64,000 bases of DNA. Origin: a bacterium. Its GTDB lineage: Bacteria > SAR324 > XYD2-FULL-50-16. Shown piece after piece: positions 1 to 7,730 of this stretch. The stretch lies in contig JAHJTV010000061.1 of assembly GCA_018829445.1 (NCBI GenBank), positions 1-64,000 of the forward strand, written 5' to 3'. The notes beneath the pieces are model-generated. The model was not told where the DNA came from. It was given only the letters and a program-made list of their open reading frames with translations, and searched no databases. Position numbers and translations under genes: made by a program. Within the stretch, counting starts at the first letter, position 1. Every line of letters starts with the position of its first letter.

Positions 1-1068
1 CACATAAACCGAACCCTCTGAAGTAGAAACCGGTGGCAACGGTTTACCGTCTTCACCCATTAAGGGTTGCCCATTGGCATCCAGTTGGGGTTTGGTCTTA
101 ACTCCGCCTTCATATTTAATGGTGGTGCCTTCCGCCCGTGTCCCTTTGGCTGCAGTCAGGTACTGTCCCTCACCGTGGGCCAGTTCACCGCCAATGGTAC
201 CCTGGACATCAATTCCCTGCACTGCCTCTTGAAGAATATTCTCTTCATCAGTCATTATACCTGCTATGGATGCAATTGCCCCAAAACTAGGTTCCGAACC
301 ATATTCCCTGTGTTCCACAAAAAACCGGCCATCGTCGGTTAATCCCATCTCCAGCATCAGACCATTTTGTTCGATCTTCTGCTGAATGTTTCTGAGGATG
401 GTTTCCATGGTTTCCCCTACTTTGGTATAGTAGGTCATACTTTTGCCGCCTTCATGGAGGGTCATTTGAATCCCACCGGAATTGATCTCATCCTGTGTCA
501 GACTGCGTTCTCCTTCCAACCTGGCTTTGGTAGCCGCTTCGACAATATCGATCGAATAACCGTCAGCTGGCGAAGATTGGGATTGGACATCCGCTCTTAC
601 AAAGCTGACACCCTCCCCGACAGCCACACCGGAAATTCCGTTGCTACCGTCCAATAAAAACCGAGACCCGAATTGAGCTTGCTCGGAGATGCTATCAATG
701 GTTCTCAAAGCATTTTCAATTTCCGCCTGATCGGCAGCCAGCATTTTATCATCGTTGGCGCCCTCATTGGCAGCGTGCAGAGATAACTGCCTCATGCTGA
801 CCAATATATTGTTTACTTCATTTAAGGAGGCTTCTGCTGTCTGCACCATGGCAATCGCCATTTCAGAGTTGGAAACCGCCTGTTCCATGGATTGAACCTG
901 AGCTCTCATCTGTTCCGAAATGACGAGATTTGCTGGTCCGTCAGCTGCTCTGTTGATTTTGTAACCCGATGACAGTCGTTCCAGGGTTGAATTCATTGCG
1001 TCGTCAGTCGCTTTTAAGTTTCTCCAGGAGTTAATCGCTGCGACATTATGATTGATTCTTAAGCCCAT
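1..1068 (-). CDS. fliC: flagellin, partial (3' end outside window)
   Basis: Structural subunit of the flagellar filament, secreted by the flagellar export apparatus. I translated this frame by hand: it opens at an ATG at 1068, behind an AGGTGAG ribosome site, and stays open for 356 codons to the window edge, so the C-terminus is missing. The N-terminus MGLRINHNVAAINSWRNL and the following LERLSSGYKINRAAD are the classic flagellin D0/D1 start. The usual DDPAGLAIS is here DGPANLVIS. Residues from about 140 onward form a variable region. The N-terminal motif favours flagellin over the hook-associated FlgL. Expression is probably sigma-28 dependent, because a matching promoter lies 63-90 nt upstream. 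Confidence 0.9.
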   Translation of the reverse strand, partial: MGLRINHNVAAINSWRNLKATDDAMNSTLERLSSGYKINRAADGPANLVISEQMRAQVQSMEQAVSNSEMAIAMVQTAEASLNEVNNILVSMRQLSLHAANEGANDDKMLAADQAEIENALRTIDSISEQAQFGSRFLLDGSNGISGVAVGEGVSFVRADVQSQSSPADGYSIDIVEAATKARLEGERSLTQDEINSGGIQMTLHEGGKSMTYYTKVGETMETILRNIQQKIEQNGLMLEMGLTDDGRFFVEHREYGSEPSFGAIASIAGIMTDEENILQEAVQGIDVQGTIGGELAHGEGQYLTAAKGTRAEGTTIKYEGGVKTKPQLDANGQPLMGEDGKPLPPVSTSEGSVYV

Positions 1069-1502
1069 AATTCTCACCTAAAAAGAATTAATAATCCTCA
1101 AGCCGATGGATCTAAACCTTCTTACTTTAATTATCGGAAACCTGATAAAAAACTTTAGGAAAAAATAGCATTTTATTCAGCTTCGTTATTTCCTTATCGG
1201 AACTCTTGAATAATTCTTTAAAGTTTTTTTATAATCCCTTGTTATATTTTACTTTTTAATTGGTAAATGACAGATATGCCTTTGGATTCAAATAAAGGAT
1301 ACTTGAGGGAATCACAGGAAATCAGACAGGGTATGGCGTCGGGAAAGAAATGTATTTGAACAAAGGAAAAGGGATAAAGAGGAGATGCAAGTTACTGGTT
1401 TAGAGTTTCAGTGTTGTCACGTCTAAACCAACAGCCCTGGATGTGTTCTGATCTTTTGGTTGGAGAATTTTTTTAAAAAAAAATCAAGCTCTGTTGGCAG
1501 AT
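1069..1502. other. intergenic region upstream of flagellin
   Basis: This 434-nt stretch holds the flagellin leader and its sigma-28 promoter at 1131-1157. Further up there is a GGTTTAGA/TCTAAACC inverted repeat around 1400-1432 and an A/T run near 1470-1488 that could end the transcript of the gene finishing at 1503. I see no coding frame. Confidence 0.5.
1131..1157 (-). promoter_or_regulatory. sigma-28 (FliA) type promoter for flagellin
   Basis: On the minus strand the -35 box TAAAGTTT (1150-1157) and the -10 box TCCGATAA (1131-1138) are separated by exactly 11 nt. The sigma-28 consensus is TAAAGTTT-N11-GCCGATAA, so 15 of 16 positions match. It lies 63 nt before the flagellin ATG, as expected for a late-class flagellar gene. 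Confidence 0.85.
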
Positions 1503-1955
1503 CTATTTTTTGGTGGATTTATCGGGAGAGTTTTGTTTTGCTTTTTTTGCCATCTCTTTTCGGTATTTCAGCATCTGCATTGCGTATGGCGTTATTTTGG
1601 GACCATCACTCTTAATTTTCATCTGCTCATCAAGATCAAATGCTTTTTTCAATTCTTCAATCAGCTTTGTTTTATAATACCCCAAAAAGAAGTTTATATC
1701 ATCAATGGGTTCCCCGGTTCTTCTCACCGGAGGATCATCATCTTCCATCAGATATTCACCGGTAAATATGGATCTTTGGTAGTATTTGACAGCGATATCC
1801 AACAGGATTCTGACCTCTTCGTTCAGATCCTTAGGTATCTCTTCCGATTGATGAAACAGAATTGATCTATTGTCTGCAGTATCCAATGTTGCGGTTAATC
1901 TGACCCTTTCGGCAAAAGCAAGAGATCGTTCAACGTCCTTTTGTGAATAACTCAT
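1503..1955 (-). CDS. hypothetical protein, 150 aa
   Basis: I do not recognise this protein. It is soluble and charged, with no signal peptide or membrane segment. The middle has an acidic-proline stretch (MEDDDPPVRR). The C-terminal 30 residues are lysine-rich (YRKEMAKKAKQ) and probably helical. It lies upstream of and in the same orientation as the flagellin gene, but the 434-nt gap containing a separate sigma-28 promoter argues against co-transcription. It may belong to the flagellar region or stand alone. A sigma-70-like promoter is seen at 1975-2002. The function is unknown. Confidence 0.6.
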   Translation of the reverse strand: MSYSQKDVERSLAFAERVRLTATLDTADNRSILFHQSEEIPKDLNEEVRILLDIAVKYYQRSIFTGEYLMEDDDPPVRRTGEPIDDINFFLGYYKTKLIEELKKAFDLDEQMKIKSDGPKITPYAMQMLKYRKEMAKKAKQNSPDKSTKK

Positions 1956-1974
1956 ATTGTTGCTAATTCAATAT

Positions 1975-2002
1975 ATTATGAGATGTGGAGATTGAGTACC
2001 AA
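1975..2002 (-). promoter_or_regulatory. possible sigma-70 promoter for the 150-aa gene
   Basis: On the minus strand TTGGTA (1997-2002) and CATAAT (1975-1980) are separated by 16 nt, about 20 nt before the ATG at 1955. The -10 box matches 5 of 6 positions and the -35 box 4 of 6. This is a moderate match in AT-rich DNA. Confidence 0.4.
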
Positions 2003-2033
2003 AATCTATTTTCCCCCCATCCTGAAACAGATA

Positions 2034-2137
2034 CGGGCACACCACATCTTTGGTTTTAACCACTTTCAAACCAAAGGTGCAGTGTGCCCGATTCGGATAT
2101 TTTTTGTATAAGGAAAAAGAATTCCTTTCCCTTATAC
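2034..2137 (-). terminator. two tandem hairpins downstream of dsrP
   Basis: The first inverted repeat has perfect 9-bp outer arms (CGGGCACAC 2034-2042 and GTGTGCCCG 2082-2090) and a second 8-bp inner stem (TTTGGTTT 2049-2056 and AAACCAAA 2068-2075). The second repeat has arms GTATAAGG (2106-2113) and CCTTATAC (2130-2137) with more pairing inside. They follow the dsrP stop at 2147. Neither has a good U-tract on the minus strand, so a role in transcript 3'-end formation or stability is an inference. Confidence 0.5.
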
Positions 2138-2146
2138 GTTTTGAAC

Positions 2147-3304
2147 TTACTTAGCAGCCTCTTTCTTAACTTCTATCGCGGTCTTATAAAGAACTGTAAG
2201 AATCAGGGCCCCAATGGCGTATATCCCGATAGTTATCAGAACTTCATAAAAACCTGGCGAATATTCGGTAACCCGATCAAACGGATTGGGAACGAATCCA
2301 CCAATCACCAAACTGATCCCTTTGTCAATCCAGAGTGATGCGAAAATAGCAACACAAGCCATTGCCAGAATATTCGTGTTTTTCCTAAGGCTCGGGAAAA
2401 TTAGAAGCACAATGGCAAACAGGCCCAGCAACATTGAGATCCATGCCATGGGTGTCAATGCACTTTTACCATCCAACCCGACAAACAGGTATTCAAAAGT
2501 ATGCATATGACCTGGAATCTGGCTGTAAAACGCCGTGAAGAATTCCAGTCCCACGAAGAAAAAGTTCATAATTGCAGCATAGGTTACGATAGTCCCCAAC
2601 TTTTGAATTGCTTCATCACCGGCATCAAAATCGGATATCTTTCTTAAAAGAAGACAAAGCAAAATCAATAAAGCGGGGCCTGCCGCAAAAGCTGATGCCA
2701 AAAACCTGGGAGCCAGAATTGCTGTTAACCAGAAATGTCTCCCCGGTAAACCGGCATACAGAAAAGCCGTGACTGTATGGATACTAACAGCCCAGGGTAT
2801 TGATAGGTAAATGAACGGTTTGATCCACTTTGGAGGAGCAATCCCTTTTGCTTCCGATTGGAGAGCAACCCACCCACAAAGCAGGTTAAGGCCCAGGTAA
2901 ACGGACAGCACGGTCGCATCCCAAAACAGAACCGAATTAGGCGTGGGATGAAGAAACATATTGAACAGTCTCATCGGTTTACCCATATCAACGATAACAA
3001 ACATCATACACATCGAAACCGCTGCAATAGCTAAGAACTCGCCTAATATTACAATCTTTCCAAATTTTTTATAATTATGCAGATAGTAAGGCAATACAAG
3101 CATAACTGCCGAAGCCGCCACCCCTACCAGAAAGGTCAACTGGGCAATATAAACCCCCCAGGAAACGTCTCGGCTCATCCCGGTCACATGCAGACCTTGG
3201 ATCAGCTGCTGGCTGTATGCGTAAAGCCCAACTGCAATTAATACCAGCAGGAAAGTAATCCATGTCCAGTATTTTCGACTTCCAATTAACGCCTTTTCAA
3301 TCAT
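2147..3304 (-). CDS. dsrP: DsrP, NrfD-family integral membrane subunit of DsrMKJOP
   Basis: Polytopic membrane subunit of the DsrMKJOP complex, which exchanges electrons between the quinone pool or periplasm and cytoplasmic DsrC. The 385 residues hold ten clear hydrophobic segments, starting with [16 protein letters not shown] near residue 14 and ending with a helix before the lysine-rich tail KKEAAK. This layout is that of NrfD/PsrC quinone-interacting proteins. It lies 7 nt after dsrO and is the last gene of the dsrMKJOP run. The order M-K-J-O-P matches sulfate reducers and many sulfur oxidisers. The assignment rests on family architecture and on a fully conserved gene order. Confidence 0.94.
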   Translation of the reverse strand: MIEKALIGSRKYWTWITFLLVLIAVGLYAYSQQLIQGLHVTGMSRDVSWGVYIAQLTFLVGVAASAVMLVLPYYLHNYKKFGKIVILGEFLAIAAVSMCMMFVIVDMGKPMRLFNMFLHPTPNSVLFWDATVLSVYLGLNLLCGWVALQSEAKGIAPPKWIKPFIYLSIPWAVSIHTVTAFLYAGLPGRHFWLTAILAPRFLASAFAAGPALLILLCLLLRKISDFDAGDEAIQKLGTIVTYAAIMNFFFVGLEFFTAFYSQIPGHMHTFEYLFVGLDGKSALTPMAWISMLLGLFAIVLLIFPSLRKNTNILAMACVAIFASLWIDKGISLVIGGFVPNPFDRVTEYSPGFYEVLITIGIYAIGALILTVLYKTAIEVKKEAAK

Positions 3305-3311
3305 AACATCC

Positions 3312-4118
3312 TCACACTATATAAAAGACCGACGGTCCTGTTCCAAGTTCGGGCTTACGTTGAATGGTGTTATTAGACTTAAGAATCGATCGAATTTCTG
3401 AATTTGGATTGTTAAGATCTCCAAATGTCAAAGCGCCTTCGGGACATTTTTCCACGCAGGCCGGTTTCAGATTCTTGGCAAGTCTTTCAGCACAAAAATT
3501 ACACTTTTCAACAACTCCCCGCTCTCTTGTTGGAAATTCCGGATTAATATCCTTTCCACCCTTGACTTGCTTTCCGCTTTCTTCACGCGGGTCCTGCCAG
3601 TTAAAACTTCTGGAGCCATAGGGACAGGCTGCCATGCAGAACCGACATCCGATACAACGGTGGAAATCCATCAATACGATTCCATCAGATCGTTTAAAGG
3701 TTGCTTGGGTCGGACAAACCCTGACACATGAAGGAGATTTGCAGTGGTTGCATAAAACAGCCACTTTTCTGGATAAAAGAGACTCACTCATAAACGCTCC
3801 GCTTTTACTGGGAAACGCGTTATGGTAGGGCTCTTTCCAGATCCACTTGATCTCATGTTTCAGGTCAGGACTTCTGTCCGCTTGTCTAAAATCCGGGACA
3901 TTATGAATTGAATGGCAGACTTCTGAACATATTGTACACCCTTCCGGGCATTTTCTTGTATCGACTACCATCCCCAAACGTGTACCCGAAGTGTCTTCAG
4001 AAACAGTTGAAGCCTTGCCTTCCTTTTCTGCAATAACACCAATTGCTGAAACAACGCCAAGCCCAACCAGGGAACCGACACCTGCTTTCTTTAAGAAATC
4101 TCTTCTATTCTCATCCAT
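3312..4118 (-). CDS. dsrO: DsrO, periplasmic ferredoxin-like Fe-S subunit
   Basis: Periplasmic electron-transfer subunit of DsrMKJOP with several [4Fe-4S] clusters. I place the start at 4118: the dsrJ stop and this ATG overlap as TAATG, and GGAGGAAATC sits directly in front. A longer frame reaches 4157 but has no comparable site. The N-terminus [12 protein letters not shown] is a twin-arginine (Tat) signal, so the protein is exported folded with its clusters. Cysteine groups typical of the family are visible: [38 protein letters not shown] and CNFCAERL. The length is 268 aa. It sits between dsrJ (1-nt overlap) and dsrP (7-nt gap). Confidence 0.95.
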   Translation of the reverse strand: MDENRRDFLKKAGVGSLVGLGVVSAIGVIAEKEGKASTVSEDTSGTRLGMVVDTRKCPEGCTICSEVCHSIHNVPDFRQADRSPDLKHEIKWIWKEPYHNAFPSKSGAFMSESLLSRKVAVLCNHCKSPSCVRVCPTQATFKRSDGIVLMDFHRCIGCRFCMAACPYGSRSFNWQDPREESGKQVKGGKDINPEFPTRERGVVEKCNFCAERLAKNLKPACVEKCPEGALTFGDLNNPNSEIRSILKSNNTIQRKPELGTGPSVFYIV

Positions 4119-4507
4119 TAGATTTCCTCCTTTGGCTCTAAATGGCATTCCCAGCAATATGGGGTTACAGCCGTATAATTATGGCAACTGTCGCAAAACT
4201 CCGCTTTATTGGAATGACAACTCATACACGAAGCTTTACCGGCACTGCTCAAACTTTTCTCAAACTCTTTTCCGTACTGCTGACTAACATACACTCTATT
4301 ATTATCGCGAACGACTTCATCTCGCCATTCGTTAAGCATCTGCATATGGTTGGCTCGCATATACTCAGCCGACTCAACACAGGTTCCGCTTGTTTTTACA
4401 ACCGGCACTGGGACATTGACAGAACTGCCGATACTTCCCCAGATGGGATAAGTAACAATTCCGACAAAAATGACCAATCCGGCAATTATTTTTCCAGCAT
4501 CATACAT
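4118..4507 (-). CDS. dsrJ: DsrJ, triheme cytochrome c
   Basis: Periplasm-facing cytochrome c of DsrMKJOP. Three CxxCH heme sites are seen: CMSCH at 94-98, CDSCH at 105-109 and CWECH at 118-122. An uncleaved-looking N-terminal hydrophobic segment (residues 6-24) would anchor it in the membrane. The extra cysteine in TSGTCVE (residue 43) matches the position proposed in the DsrJ family as an unusual heme ligand. The length of 129 aa is normal. The gene starts 2 nt after dsrK ends and its stop overlaps the dsrO start. Confidence 0.95.
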   Translation of the reverse strand: MYDAGKIIAGLVIFVGIVTYPIWGSIGSSVNVPVPVVKTSGTCVESAEYMRANHMQMLNEWRDEVVRDNNRVYVSQQYGKEFEKSLSSAGKASCMSCHSNKAEFCDSCHNYTAVTPYCWECHLEPKEEI

Positions 4508-4509
4508 GA

Positions 4510-6144
4510 TCAGTCCTCCACGCCTAAATATGGATCCTCACGAAGGTCACAGTCTCGATCTTCGTTTTCGCCTTCCATCACCAGTGCGTTGGCAACCAAT
4601 TCGGTTACACCGGCGATTTCAACATCAGGAGCCCAGTATTGTGTTAGAGCCAATAGTGTTGCACGGTCAATCGCACAGACACATGCCATCATATTCACGT
4701 CATGTGTTTCCTCAACGTGTTTCAAAGCACTAGCCCTTGGGAAAGCACCTCTCATTCTCACATCCATAATCTCTTCTGTGTTCAATCCACTTCCGGCACC
4801 ACAGCAGAATGTATTCTCCCTGATAGTATTTTCCGGCATTTCGAAGAAATTGTTGCAGACGTTATTAATCACATATCGAGGTTCATCCAACAGACCCATT
4901 GCCCTGGCTGGGTTACAGGAATCGTGGAAGGTAACTCTTCTGTGATCATTTCTGCTGGGATCAAGTTTTAGTTTATTATTGCGAATCAGATCCGCAGTGA
5001 ACTCCATGATATGGACCATTTTTGTTGACTTGGCATTCTCAAATTTGGTTCCAGTAATCGGAGAAACGGGTTCTTCCATTTTTCCCGGAGAAGGACCGTT
5101 CATGGTATCCATATACTGATTGACTACACGCCACATATGACCGCATTCACCACCCAGAATCCACTTAACACCCAGACGATCAGCTTCATGGTACATCTTG
5201 GCATTTAATTTCTTCATCAACTCGTTGGAATTGAAAAGACCAAAATTACCGCCCTCCGATGCATAGGTACTCAGGGTATAATCAAGACCAATATGCTCAA
5301 ACAGCATAATGTATCCCATCATGGTATAAACACCGGGATCGGCGAATACATCGCCTGACGGCGTGATAAACAGGATTTCAGCACCTTTTTTGTTGAAAGG
5401 AGGATTTATCCTTACTCCGCTCACTTCTTCAATGTCATCACATAGAGATTCAATCACAGTCTTGAAGGTATGAGGCTCAATTCCCAAATGGTTTCCTGTC
5501 CGATTACAATTAGCTGCGGGGTCCATAATCCAGTTGATATTGATTCCAACCAGGTTCAACAGTTCCCTTGCCATAATTGTGATTTCAGCCGTATCAATCC
5601 CATACGGACAAAACACGGAACAGCGTCGACATTCGGTACATTGAAAGAAATATAAAAACCATTCCTTTACCACTTCCATTGTCAACGGTCTGGCGCCTGC
5701 ATACTTCTTCAACAGCTTACCAGCCAGGGTGAAGTCGTTGCGATATACCGATCTTAATAATTCCGCCCTTAAAACAGGCATATTTTTCGGATCACCTGAG
5801 CCCAGAAAAAAATGACACTTGTCTGCACAAGCACCACAACGGACACAGATATCCATATAAATTTTGAAAGATCTGAATTTATCCAGTCTTTCCCGGAAAC
5901 CTTCAGAGATGATCTCTTTCCAGTTTTCCGGTAATTTCCAATCTTCATCACCTGGCGACCAGTCTCTCACGTTTGGCATTCCAAGGGCTTGCACTGCTTT
6001 TGTTTTTGCGCTGTAAGCCCAGTTGCCTTCTCTGAATTCGGCTGGAGTATCCATCCATTCTTTTTCAGGACTTTTCCCATTTAACAGGGTCGGAGATTCC
6101 GCAATGTCCTTCGCCAGTTCTTCCGGTTCAAGCATTTTTGACAT
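4510..6144 (-). CDS. dsrK: DsrK, HdrD-like Fe-S catalytic subunit
   Basis: Cytoplasmic Fe-S protein related to heterodisulfide reductase HdrD. In the family it is thought to reduce or oxidise the DsrC trisulfide/disulfide. Two ferredoxin motifs are visible (C100, C103, C106, C110 and C169, C172, C175, C179). The C-terminal half carries CCG-type cysteine motifs (HDSCNPARAMG and FCCGAGSG), which hold the non-cubane [4Fe-4S] cluster in HdrB/HdrD. The 544-aa length is normal. It is translationally close to dsrM (1-nt gap) and dsrJ (2-nt gap). Confidence 0.95.
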   Translation of the reverse strand: MSKMLEPEELAKDIAESPTLLNGKSPEKEWMDTPAEFREGNWAYSAKTKAVQALGMPNVRDWSPGDEDWKLPENWKEIISEGFRERLDKFRSFKIYMDICVRCGACADKCHFFLGSGDPKNMPVLRAELLRSVYRNDFTLAGKLLKKYAGARPLTMEVVKEWFLYFFQCTECRRCSVFCPYGIDTAEITIMARELLNLVGININWIMDPAANCNRTGNHLGIEPHTFKTVIESLCDDIEEVSGVRINPPFNKKGAEILFITPSGDVFADPGVYTMMGYIMLFEHIGLDYTLSTYASEGGNFGLFNSNELMKKLNAKMYHEADRLGVKWILGGECGHMWRVVNQYMDTMNGPSPGKMEEPVSPITGTKFENAKSTKMVHIMEFTADLIRNNKLKLDPSRNDHRRVTFHDSCNPARAMGLLDEPRYVINNVCNNFFEMPENTIRENTFCCGAGSGLNTEEIMDVRMRGAFPRASALKHVEETHDVNMMACVCAIDRATLLALTQYWAPDVEIAGVTELVANALVMEGENEDRDCDLREDPYLGVED

Positions 6145-6145
6145 A

Positions 6146-7135
6146 TTACTCCTTATCTACTGGTAGTCCGACTTTCTTCATATTCTCCCTGAATTCGTCC
6201 TCATACTCTGCATATGTATGAAATTTGATATCCGGATTCCACGGGTTGATATGTCTGACAGCCCTGTTATTGTTCGCTAGATTCCTAGTTGGGCTTAAGA
6301 AAACACCCCCCAGATGCATCAATTTACTAAACGGAAAATAGAGTGCCAGAACTGATACAAGAAATAGATGAATATAAAAAAGAACGCCTATACCATCTGG
6401 TATATTCGGTTGAAAAGTTGCCAAGCCTCTTGCGAGAGCTTTGATACTCACAACATCCACTCGGATAAAATAACGCATTAACACACCGGTTATTGCAATT
6501 GAGAGGATTAAGTATAGCGGAAAATAATCTGCAGGTTGTGAGATATACTTGATTTGTGGAGCAACTACTCTCCTAAAGAAAAGATAAGTAACAGCAGCTA
6601 AAATTCCAGCGTCCGTCAGGTAAAATAGAGGAACCCCAAACTGGAAGATGCTATCGCCTTTTTCCAATAGGCTAATTAATCCCGGAATCGGTTCTAGAAA
6701 AAACCGACTGTGTCGAACCAAAATGATTAAGAATGACCAATGGAACACAATTCCACCCAGCCACAACCACTTACTTGATCCATATGATACTTTTGCACCG
6801 CTACTAACTTCAGCTTTTGTGTTTCGGAATAATGAACGAAACAGCAATATTTCGAAGGCCATGCGAATTAAAACACCCAGCGTATTGGAAGGATTATCCA
6901 CTTTGTTCTGCTTGATCCAGTCAAGTGATTTTTCCTGCCCGCAGGTAGTTGGAATACGAAATGGAACAGGTGATTTAGCCCAGTTGATGACCCTATAAAC
7001 AAATCCCAGTAAAAAAATAACAATGGCAATATAGGGAATAACCACACCAAAAAGAGCTGTCAAACCTGCTGCAACTCCGAAATAAGCAAGCGCAATAAGC
7101 AACAATACGATTATCAGAGGACTTATAATTTTCAT
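6146..7135 (-). CDS. dsrM: DsrM, NarI-like cytochrome b subunit
   Basis: Membrane diheme cytochrome b subunit related to NarI and HdrE. It is expected to take electrons from, or pass them to, menaquinol and to partner with DsrK. About six hydrophobic segments are visible across 329 aa. They include a histidine-bearing helix (GIVFHWSFLIILVRHSRFF) and a late helix ending FPFSKLMHLGG, both typical places for heme ligands. It precedes dsrK by 1 nt and follows the RsbRD_N-domain gene by 6 nt, so all six genes look co-transcribed. Confidence 0.93.
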   Translation of the reverse strand: MKIISPLIIVLLLIALAYFGVAAGLTALFGVVIPYIAIVIFLLGFVYRVINWAKSPVPFRIPTTCGQEKSLDWIKQNKVDNPSNTLGVLIRMAFEILLFRSLFRNTKAEVSSGAKVSYGSSKWLWLGGIVFHWSFLIILVRHSRFFLEPIPGLISLLEKGDSIFQFGVPLFYLTDAGILAAVTYLFFRRVVAPQIKYISQPADYFPLYLILSIAITGVLMRYFIRVDVVSIKALARGLATFQPNIPDGIGVLFYIHLFLVSVLALYFPFSKLMHLGGVFLSPTRNLANNNRAVRHINPWNPDIKFHTYAEYEDEFRENMKKVGLPVDKE

Positions 7136-7141
7136 TCTCTC

Positions 7142-7663
7142 TTACCTCGCTTCCTTTTGTTTATCCATCTCATTTACTCTTCTAACAAGCATATGAGTTT
7201 GGTTTCTGATTTCATTCGCCCTGATTTCATATAACTTCTCTTTACAACTGACGTAGATATTAAAAGCCAGCATGGCCAGCTTGTCAATTTCAAGTTCAAT
7301 CGTTCGAATCTGATCATAAGGCATAACCTCCCCCTTAATTTTTTCACCCTTCAGCTTATGCAGAATACCCTTCAAATCGAAAACAAACTGCAATGCCTTG
7401 GCTGGTGTAAAATCCTGAACTGCTTTGATTCTGACGATTTCGGCAAGAATGGGAGTTGTCCTTTCGGAGTCTATTCCCAGAAGAAGTTCATCGAACAAAA
7501 GTTCAATGTTTTTAGAAATCACATGGGGAAGAGGATTAGCAAAACGATCTTTGTTTCTCTTAAAAACATTTACTGCCTCGATGGGATATGCTTCCATGGA
7601 AATTCGAACCCAATCGCGTACAATATCCTGTTTTTTTTGAGATAACCAATCTACTAATTCCAT
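7142..7663 (-). CDS. RsbRD N-terminal-domain-like protein upstream of dsrM
   Basis: A 173-aa soluble, helix-rich protein that resembles the RsbRD_N (RsbT co-antagonist N-terminal) domain family. Genes of this type are commonly annotated just before dsrMKJOP in sulfate-reducing Desulfobacterota. The pattern starts MELVDWLSQKKQDIVRDW and has long amphipathic helices without cysteines, so it is not an electron carrier. In stress-signalling proteins this globin-like fold is a sensor module. Here it could sense redox state or aid assembly, but that is inference. It begins the transcription unit: a strong terminator lies just upstream at 7682-7716, and dsrM follows after 6 nt. Confidence 0.7.
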   Translation of the reverse strand: MELVDWLSQKKQDIVRDWVRISMEAYPIEAVNVFKRNKDRFANPLPHVISKNIELLFDELLLGIDSERTTPILAEIVRIKAVQDFTPAKALQFVFDLKGILHKLKGEKIKGEVMPYDQIRTIELEIDKLAMLAFNIYVSCKEKLYEIRANEIRNQTHMLVRRVNEMDKQKEAR

Positions 7664-7681
7664 ATTTTTTTATGAGATGAT

Positions 7682-7716
7682 AAAAAAAAAGTCCCCCGGG
7701 AAAAAACCCGGGAGAC
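7682..7716 (-). terminator. intrinsic terminator between dsrL and the dsrM unit
   Basis: On the minus strand GTCTCCCGGG (7707-7716), a TTTTTT loop, then CCCGGGGGAC (7691-7700), form a near-perfect 10-bp GC-rich stem followed by nine T residues (7682-7690). It starts 15 nt after the dsrL stop. This is a textbook Rho-independent terminator and separates the dsrABD/dsrL unit from the RsbRD_N-dsrMKJOP unit. Confidence 0.93.
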
Positions 7717-7730
7717 TTTTTCAGAAACTA

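Noticed and set aside
4142..4945. A 267-aa plus-strand frame across dsrJ and dsrK
   Set aside because: It is antisense to two confident dsr genes and has Ser/Thr/Ile-rich shadow composition.
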